NCBI RefSeq assembly: GCF_018294505.1
Contig: NC_057796.1
Location: forward strand, 267,799,518-267,863,517
DNA: 64,000 nucleotides
Source: Triticum aestivum
Taxonomy: Eukaryota > Streptophyta > Magnoliopsida > Poales > Poaceae
Direction: 5' to 3'
Below, one piece after another: positions 57,072 through 64,000 of the stretch. Position 1 is the stretch's first letter; each line of letters opens with the position of its first letter. A program made the position numbers and the translations under genes. Under the pieces are notes generated by a model, which searched no databases, had not been told where the DNA came from, and saw only the letters and a list, made by a program, of their open reading frames with translations.

Positions 57072-58457
57072 TCCTCCCCTTCTTGAAATGAAGTCGTCCT
57101 CGACGGAAGCTCATCTTCCTCACCCAAGTAAGGCTTTAAATCTGCAATGTTAAAAGTGGGACTAACCCCAAAATCTGCAGGCAGCTCAAGTTTATATGCA
57201 ATATCATTTATTTTCACTAACACCTTAAAAGGACCATCAGCACGTGGCATTAGCTTTGATTTGTGCAAATTAGGAAATCTATCCTTAGGCAATGTAACCA
57301 GAGAAGATCTCCAGGTGCAAACACAACATGATTTCTACCTTTATCTCCAGCAAGTTTATATTTATCATTCATACGCTCAATGTTTTCCTTAGTTAACTCA
57401 TGCATTTTTAAGATCAATTCAACATGTTGTTTAGCATCAAAATTAACATCTCCGAAGATGGAAGAGGCAACAAATCAATAGGTGCACGAGGTAGCAAACC
57501 ATACACAATTTCAAAAGGGCACATCTTAGTAGTAGAATGCAGCGAACGATTATAAGCAAATTCAATATGAGGCAAGCATTCTTCCCACATTTTCTTTTTA
57601 TTCTTCAAAACAGGCCTAAGCATAGTAAACAATGTCCTATTGACTACTTCAATTTGTCCATCAGTCTGGGGGTGACATGTAGTACTAAAAAGCAGTTTAG
57701 TCCCCAACTTAGCCCATAACATCTCCAAAAGTGGCTAAGAAATTTAGTATCACGATCTGAAACAATAATATTTGGCACACCATGCAAGCGGATAATTTCA
57801 CAAAAGAATAAATCAGCAACATTAGCATCATCATCGCTTTTATGACATGGTATGAAGTGTGCCATTTTTTAGAATCTATCCATGACAACAAATATGCTAT
57901 CCCTCCCCTTCTTTGTTCGAGGTAATCCTAAAACAAAATCCATAGATATATCATCCCAAGGAACACTAGGTACAGGCAAAGGCATATATAAACCATGAGG
58001 ATTGAGTCGTGAGTTAGCTTTTTGACATGTAGTGCAACGAGCAACAAAACGCTCAACATCCCGTCTCATCTTTGGCAGAAAGAAATGTGTAGCAAGTATA
58101 TCCTCCATTTTCTTCATGCCAAAATGTCCCATTAATCCTCCTCCATGCACCTCCTGCAACAACAAAAGTCAAACGGAGCTACCTGGAATGCATATCTTGT
58201 TAGCACGGAACATAAATCCATCATGAACGATGAACTTGTTCCATGTTCTTCCTTGTTTACAATTCTGCATTACATCTCTCAAATCAGCATCATGCACATA
58301 TTGATCTTTGATGGTCTCCAAACCACATATTTTAAAGTCAAGATGTGAAAGCATAGTATAGCGACGAGACAACGCATCAGCAATAACATTTTCTTTACCC
58401 TTCTTTTGTTTAATAACACAAGGGAAAGTCTATACGAATTCAAACCATTTAGCATGT
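56982..58457 (-). pseudogene. E pol fragment: RNase H end and integrase, broken
   Basis: The minus strand begins with [11 protein letters not shown], the end of a Gypsy RNase H. Then come a linker and the integrase zinc site ([10 protein letters not shown]...RCTTCQKA). The core follows with Asp in [10 protein letters not shown], Asp in [11 protein letters not shown] and Glu in [15 protein letters not shown]. The C-terminal domain reads KSKLMPRADGPFKVL, then PTFNIADLKPYLGEEDEL and an acidic tail that passes into the LTR. Stops and frameshifts near 58169, 57868, 57710 and 57410 break it. Without its upstream RT and gag it is inactive. Confidence 0.88.
57093..57104 (-). other. Pre-polypurine-tract hairpin of E
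   Basis: GTCG-AGGA-CGAC on the minus strand, 21 bases before the LTR start. The outer stem pair is G-C where B and G have C-G. Here the hairpin is inside coding sequence (SRTT). Confidence 0.6.
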
Positions 58458-59999
58458 TGATACGTCTCCAATGTATCCATATTTTGTTGTTGTTCCATGC
58501 TGTTATATTATCATTCTTGGATGTTTTACAATCATTTTAGAGCAACTTTATATCATTTTTTGGGACTAACCTATTGACATAGTGCCAAGTGCCAGTTGAT
58601 GTTTTCTGCTTGTTTTTACATCGCAGGAAATCAATATCAAATGGAGTCCAATGCAGCGAAACTTTTTGTGGATTGTTTTTGGACCAGAAGACATCCAGTG
58701 GGCCAAAGAAGTACCGAAGAGGGGGCCCGAGGTGAGCACAAGACACCAGGGCGCGCCTGGAGGCCCAGGCGCTCCCTGATGGGTTGTGCCCACCTCGGTG
58801 ACCTCCCGCACCGCCTCTTTGCTCTATAAATACCCCAATATTCCAGAAACCCTAGGGGAGTCGACGAAAATCAATTCTAGCGGCCGCAAGTTCAAGAACC
58901 ACTAGATCCAATCTAAACACCATCATGGAGGGGTTCATCATCCTCATTAGTGCCTCTCCGATGATGCGTGAGTAGTTCATTGTAGACCTACGGGTCCATA
59001 GTTAGTAGCTAGATGGCTTCCTCTCTTTGTTGATTATCAATACAATGGTCTCTTCGAGATCTGTTTGATGTAACTCTTTGTGCGTTGTGTTTGTTGGGAT
59101 CCGATGAACTTTGAGTTTATGATCAGATCTATGTTTTTATCCATGAAAGTTATTTGAGTATTTTGATCTCATATATGCATGATTACTTATAGCCTCGTAT
59201 TTCTTCTTCGAATCTTTGGTTTAGTTAGGACAACTAGATCAATTTTTCTTGCCATGGGAAGAGGTGCTTTGTGATGGGTTCGATCTTATGATGCTTGATC
59301 CCATTGACAGAAGGGGAACCGGCACGTATGTATCATTGCTATTAAGGATAACAAGATGGGGTCTATTTCTACATAAATAGATCTTGTCTACATCATGTCA
59401 TCATTCTTATTGCATTACTCCGTTTCTCCGTGAACTTAATACACTAGATGCATGCTGGATAGCGGTCGATGTGTGGAGTAATAGTAGTAGATGCAGGTAG
59501 GAGTCGGTCTACTAAGCTTGGACGTGATTCCTATGTAATGATCATTGCCTGGATATCTTCATGATTATTTGAAGTTCTATCAATTGCCCAACAGTAATTT
59601 GTTTACCCACCGTATGCTATTTTCTCGAGAGAAGCCACTAGTGAAATCATATTTGCCTTCAAGATCTATTTCTATTTGCTTTTATTTTCAGATACATTAA
59701 TCCAAAAATACCTTGCTACAATTTTTTAGTTATTTATTTTATCTCACATTCCCGCGAGATCTATTTATCTAATCTACTACAATTTTACCTGTCATTTTAC
59801 CCGTGAGGGATTGACAACCCCTCTCTTACGTCGGGTTGCAAGTATTTGTTCTTTGTGTGCAGGAGATGTTTACGTGGTGTTGAGTGGTTCTCCTACTTGT
59901 TGGATAACCTTGGTCTCATCACTGAGGGAAATACGTACCATTGTTGTGTTGCATCATCCCTTCCTCTTTGGGTAAATACCGACGTAGTTCAAGCAAACA
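58458..59999 (+). repeat. 5' LTR of F
   Basis: 1542 bp from TGATACGTCTCC to CAAACA. It is similar along its length to the G LTR (2520-4108). TATA box TATAAATA at 58825-58832. Confidence 0.82.
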
Positions 60000-60013
60000 T
60001 TAAAAGGAATTTC

Positions 60014-60030
60014 TGGCGCCGTTGCTCGGG
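60014..60030 (+). other. Primer-binding site of F (tRNA-Asp)
   Basis: TGGCGCCGTTGCTCGGG matches the tRNA-Asp site with two mismatches. Confidence 0.75.
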
Positions 60031-60211
60031 AGACATCACCAACATCTACCAGGTCCTTATCACAAATTTCATCTCCTTGCAATTTACATTATTTGCCTCT
60101 CGTTTTCCTCTCCCCCACTTCACAAAAATTTGCCGTTTTATTCGCCCTCTTTTTCATTCGCCGTTTTTCTCGTCAGATCTGTTTTGAGTGCAATCTTGTT
60201 GTGTAGTCACC

Positions 60212-61375
60212 ATGACTCAAGAGAACACCAAGTTGTGTGATTTCTCCAATACCAACAACAATGATTTTATTAGCACCCTGATTGCTCTTCCCGCCACTAC
60301 TGCAGAGCCTTGTGATTTTAATGTCGCTTTGCTGAACCTTGTTATGAAAGATCAATTTTCCAGTACTCCTAATGAGGATGTCGCGTCCCATCTTAACACA
60401 TTCGTGGAATTATGCGATATGCAAAAGAAAAAAAGATGTGGACAATGATATTGTGAAGTTGAAATTATTCCCGTTTTCTTTGCGAGACGTGCAAAAATTT
60501 GGTTTTCTTCTTTGAGTCGCAATAGTATCAATTCTTGGGATAAGTGCAAAGATGCCTTTATTACTAAGTATTTTCCGCCTACAAAAATTATTTCCCTTAG
60601 AACCCAGATCATGAATTTCAAGCAACTTGAACATGAGCATGTTGCACAATCTTGGGAAAGGATGAAATTGATGCTAAGGAATTGCCCATTTCATGGGTTA
60701 AATCTTTGGATGATCATACAATTTTTTTATGTGGGATTGAATTTTGTTTCTAGAAATCTTTTAGATTCCGCCGTGGGTGGTACTTTTATGGAAAGTACTT
60801 TGGGTGAAGCTACTAGTTTGCTAGACAATATTTTGGCAAATTATTCACAATGGCATACCGAAAGAGCTCCTACTAGTGAAAAGGTTAATTCGGTTGAAGA
60901 AATTTCTTCATTGAGTGAAAAGTTGATGCTCTTATGAAATTGGTTGCTAATAAAAATTCCCCTATTGATTTTAATGATGTGCCTTTGTCTACTTTGATTG
61001 AGCAAAATAGTGATGCCATAGATGTGAATTTTATCTCGCGAAACAATTTTAATAACAATGCTTATAGAGGTAATTTTAATCCTATGCCTTTTCCTATTAA
61101 TTCCTCTAATAATTATGGTAATTCCTATGTTAACCCCTCTTATAATAATAATAGGAATACCTCTGATCTGAGAATAATATTAAAGAATTTATCAGTACTC
61201 CAAAAGTTTTCAATGCTACAATAGAAGAAAAGCTGAATAAGATTGATGATATGTCTAGAAGTATTGATAGGGTAGAAGAATCAATTAAAGTTCTTTATGT
61301 TTCTATGGATGAAAGTAAGAAAAGAACCGCTATGCTTAGAGCTAGAAGAGATTTCTTGGAAAAAAACGTTTTCTA
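60212..61375 (+). pseudogene. F gag (Athila type), frameshifted
   Basis: The ATG at 60212 starts MTQENTKLCDF. The capsid domain follows in a second frame (60512-60937) with AFITKYFPPTKI, HVAQSWERMKLMLRNCPFHGL and the Athila-typical FYVGLNFVSRNLLDSAVGG. A third frame (60934-61224) is Asn-rich (NNNAYRGNFNPMPF), like the nucleocapsid linker of this lineage. Frameshifts lie in an A run near 60430, near 60480, near 60920 and near 61170. A coiled-coil-like segment (DDMSRSIDRVEESI) closes it. It would form the particle shell if intact. Confidence 0.8.
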
Positions 61376-61632
61376 GTTATTCCTTTCATGAAAGTGATGA
61401 AGATCTTAAAATGATTGGTGTTTCTTCTATTGATTCCTTGTGTAGCAAAATTAAAATTGATAATAAAGGGACTGGAGAAGAGTCAACTTTAGCTAGAAGA
61501 TGTCCCAGTAATTCGAAGGGTGAAAATCTTGTTTAGAAAATTGATAAAAGCGGGTTTGAAGAGGTCAAATCTTTAACTAGTGATGTGCCTACTCTTTTGA
61601 ATTACAAAGACTTTAATTATGATAGATGATCT

Positions 61633-62240
61633 TTGATTGATTGTATTTCGTTGTTGCAATCCATGATAAATTCACCCCATGCTTATGAACAAAATAAAGC
61701 TTTTACTAAACATATCGTTGATGCTATGATGAAAGCTTTAGAAGAAAAGTTGGAATTAGAAGTTTCAATTCCTAGGAAATTACATGATGAATGGGAACCT
61801 ACTATCAAAGTCAAGATTAAAAATTATGAGTGTTTTGCTTTATGTGACTTGGGTGCTAGTGTTTCTACAGTTCTGAAAACTTTATGTGATGTGCTTGGTC
61901 TTACCGATATTGAAGAGTGTTCTCTAAATGTGCACTTGGCGGATTCTACTATTAAAAAACCTATGGGAAGAATTAATGATGTTCTTATTCTTGCAAATAG
62001 GAATTATGTGCCCATAGATTTTATTGTTCTTGATATTGATTGCAATCCGTCTTGTCCAATTATTCTTGGTAGACCTTTTTATGTACTATTGGTGCTGTGA
62101 TTGATATGAAAGAAGGCAATATTGAATTTCAATTCCCTCTAAGGAAGGGTACGGAACACTTCCCTAGAACAAGACTTAAGCCACCATATGAATCAATCAT
62201 GAGGGCTTCATATGGATCTAGAAATAAAGATGACAACACT
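61633..62240 (+). pseudogene. F aspartic protease (Athila type), frameshifted at the end
   Basis: The protease that would process gag shows the active-site block FALCDLGASVSTV, with Leu in place of the Thr of DTGA as is usual in Athila. It is followed by IDFIVLDIDCNPSCPIILGRPF, the second strand motif. A frameshift near 62085 moves the tail (FQFPLRKGTEHFPRTRLKPP) to another frame that ends at 62238-62240. No RT follows. Confidence 0.82.
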
Positions 62241-62257
62241 TAGATCCTTTGATTTAT

Positions 62258-62305
62258 GCCTAGCTAGGGGCGTAAAACGATAGCACTCACTGGGAGGCAA
62301 CCCAA
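62258..62305 (+). other. Conserved post-ORF hairpin module, copy 3
   Basis: GCCTAGCTAGGGGCG, then TGGG (62291-62294), loop AGGCAA, CCCA (62301-62304). It starts 18 bases after the protease stop. Confidence 0.65.
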
Positions 62306-64000
62306 CTTGTATCTTTTTGCTTTTTGGTTTTCTTGCTGTTTTCAATAAAATAGGCAATTATGCCTTTGTTTAGATGTGTTTTTGTGGTTTAAATTAGTGT
62401 TTGTGCCAAGCAAAGCCTTGGGATAATTTGGGAGATAGTTGATTTGATCTTGTTGAAAAACAGAAACTTTTGCGCTCAGAAAAATAATTATCATAAATCA
62501 CATAAACGTGCTTTTGCTCTGAAGTTTTTACACAAGATTGATATACAAATTTCCCACGTTGTCCTAATTTTTCAGAATTTTTGGAGTCACAGAAGTATAC
62601 GAAGTTCCCTGATTACTACAGACTGTTATGTTTTTGACAGATTCAGTTTTCGTTGTGTTATGTGCTTGTTTTGGTGATTCTATGGTTTTCTTTGAAGAGT
62701 TTTTGCCATGGATAAGTTAAAATGCTGTAGATATAATATAATAACAAAATATGAATGGGTTTGCAATAGTACTTAAAGTAGTGATTTGCTTTCTTATACT
62801 ACCGGATCTCACGAAGGTTTTGTTGAGTTTTGTGTGATTGAAGTTTTCATGTTTTGGGTGAGATCGCGATGGATGAAGGAATTAGGATTAGTGAAAAGCT
62901 AAGCTTGGGGATGCCCGAGGAACCCCAAGATAATATTCAATTATTATCAAGCAACTAACTTGGGGATGCCCCCGAGTGGCATCCCCTCTTTCTTGTAACA
63001 ACCATCGGTATTTTACTTGGAGCTATATATTTATTCGTCCCATATTATGAGTTTTGCTTGGAGCGTCTTGTATGATATGAGTCTTTGCTTGCTTTGCTTT
63101 GTGTTTTGAGTCATATATCCTTGCTGGACACACCATATTGGGGGAGCCAAAATTATGCTATGACTTGTTAGAATTGCTCTCTATGCTTCACTTCAATCTT
63201 TATGAGCTATGGAATTGATCTAGTGCTTCACTTATATCTTTTTGAGCATGGTGTGGTTTACTATTTTTGAAGAAATGCTCTCATGCTTCACTTAGATTTA
63301 TTTGGGATTTAGTAAAAAAATAAGAAATTCTCTCTTGCTTCACTTAAATTATTTTGAGAGAAGAAATTTTTATGCTCATGTTCTTCACTTAAATTTGTTT
63401 GAGCTATCAAAAGCAACATATAAAACTAGTCCCAAAGTGATAGATATCCAAGAGGGATATAGTAAAAACTTTCATGAAGATCATTGGACAAAATAAACTT
63501 AATTCTTTGTAATAGTTTTGAGATATGATCATAGTGATATGTGAGTCATGTTGATGAGTAATTATGCTTTAGTAAGAATATTGGTGTTAAGGTTTGTGAT
63601 TCCCTATGCAAGCACGAAAGTAAATAGTTATGCGATGAAATTACATCCTACTTGTGGTGCATTATTCAGTGTTAGTTATGCTTAATGCTCGCTTATGAGA
63701 TTTTTCGTTTGTTGGTTGGATGCTTCCCAATCTTATGCTAGCCTTCAGTTGCACTAAGTATGATCACTACTTGTGCATGCAAAATCCTTTAAACCAGTTT
63801 TTGCCACATGAGTCCACTATACCTACCTATATGCGGTATTCTTCTGCCATTCTAAGCAAATTTGTATGTGCCATATCTAAATTTCAAAATAAATTTCTCT
63901 TTTGTGTGCTCGTACCGCTCATGAAACGGTATGGGGTTGCTGATATATTTCCATGCTAGATATGTTATTCTCAAGATGAGTGTTTATTCACTTGTCATTG
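62306..64000 (+). other. F non-coding 3' internal region
   Basis: No gene. It matches G 93-1800 almost throughout, with AGCTTGGGGATGC motifs near 62902 and 62960. The window ends before the polypurine tract and 3' LTR. Confidence 0.7.

Larger units (their letters stand above)
56152..58457 (-). mobile_element. Element E: 3' part of a centromeric-type (CRM-like) Gypsy element
   Basis: Only the end of RNase H, the integrase and the 3' LTR are in the window. The purine tract AGGGGAGGA (57080-57072, -) falls inside the pol reading frame, so pol runs into the LTR, a hallmark of the CRM clade. The clade call rests on this and on the C-terminal wording, not on a search. Upstream pol is cut off by F at 58458. 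The left end meets K. Confidence 0.7.
58458..64000 (+). mobile_element. Element F: Athila-like gag-protease Gypsy element, runs off the window
   Basis: 5' LTR, tRNA-Asp primer-binding site, gag, protease, hairpin module and long non-coding region are present in order. RT and integrase are absent from the expected place, since the coding part stops at 62240 and the non-coding region follows at once. It is inserted in E; the expected target copy CATGT (58453-58457) would recur beyond the window. Confidence 0.85.

Overview
The window looks like intergenic DNA of a large grass genome, most likely Triticeae (wheat, barley, rye or Aegilops type). I see no ordinary host gene. Nearly everything is nested LTR retrotransposons, plus one CACTA (En/Spm) transposon gene region. 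I call the elements G, H, J, K, A, B, C, D, E and F. Family names are tentative because no search could be run.

Left part (1-11623). G (1-4108) is the 3' end of a non-autonomous Athila-like Gypsy element with a complete 3' LTR. It abuts the 5' LTR of H (to 11623), a decayed Copia element of Sirevirus type with broken integrase and RT-RNase H, several polypurine tracts and a complete 3' LTR.

Middle left (11624-26404). Diverged tandem units of about 0.8-1 kb (11624-12697 and 18894-20420) are split by J (12698-18893), a Gypsy element with a 3.8-kb 3' LTR and a matching CTTGC target duplication. Then come a tRNA-like relic, a broken GRF zinc-finger gene (+) and a broken CACTA transposase gene (-), which face each other tail to tail.

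Right part (26405-64000) is a nest that can be read from target-site duplications (TSDs). K (26405-27391, -) is an LTR fragment. A (27397-56142, TSD CATAG) is a Tat-like Gypsy element carrying a long antisense gene. Inside A sit C (28687-33012, a 4.3-kb solo LTR) and B (37863-54959, TSD GTACC, Athila-like, non-autonomous). Inside B sits D (42841-51923, TSD GAGGA), a nearly intact chromovirus with gag, protease, RT, RNase H, integrase and chromodomain. E (56152-58457, -) is a centromeric-retrotransposon-like Gypsy fragment, cut by F (58458 to the window end), an Athila-like gag-protease element.

The most interesting observations are three. D integrated with the same U5-type end at both termini, giving 183-bp terminal inverted repeats. 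A small hairpin (stem-AGGA or GGA-stem), with covarying stem bases, lies 18-22 bases before the 3' LTR in all five Gypsy 3' junctions where it could be checked and that carry pol-type or Athila-type sequence. Palindrome arrays sit directly upstream of the TATA box in two different Copia-type LTRs.
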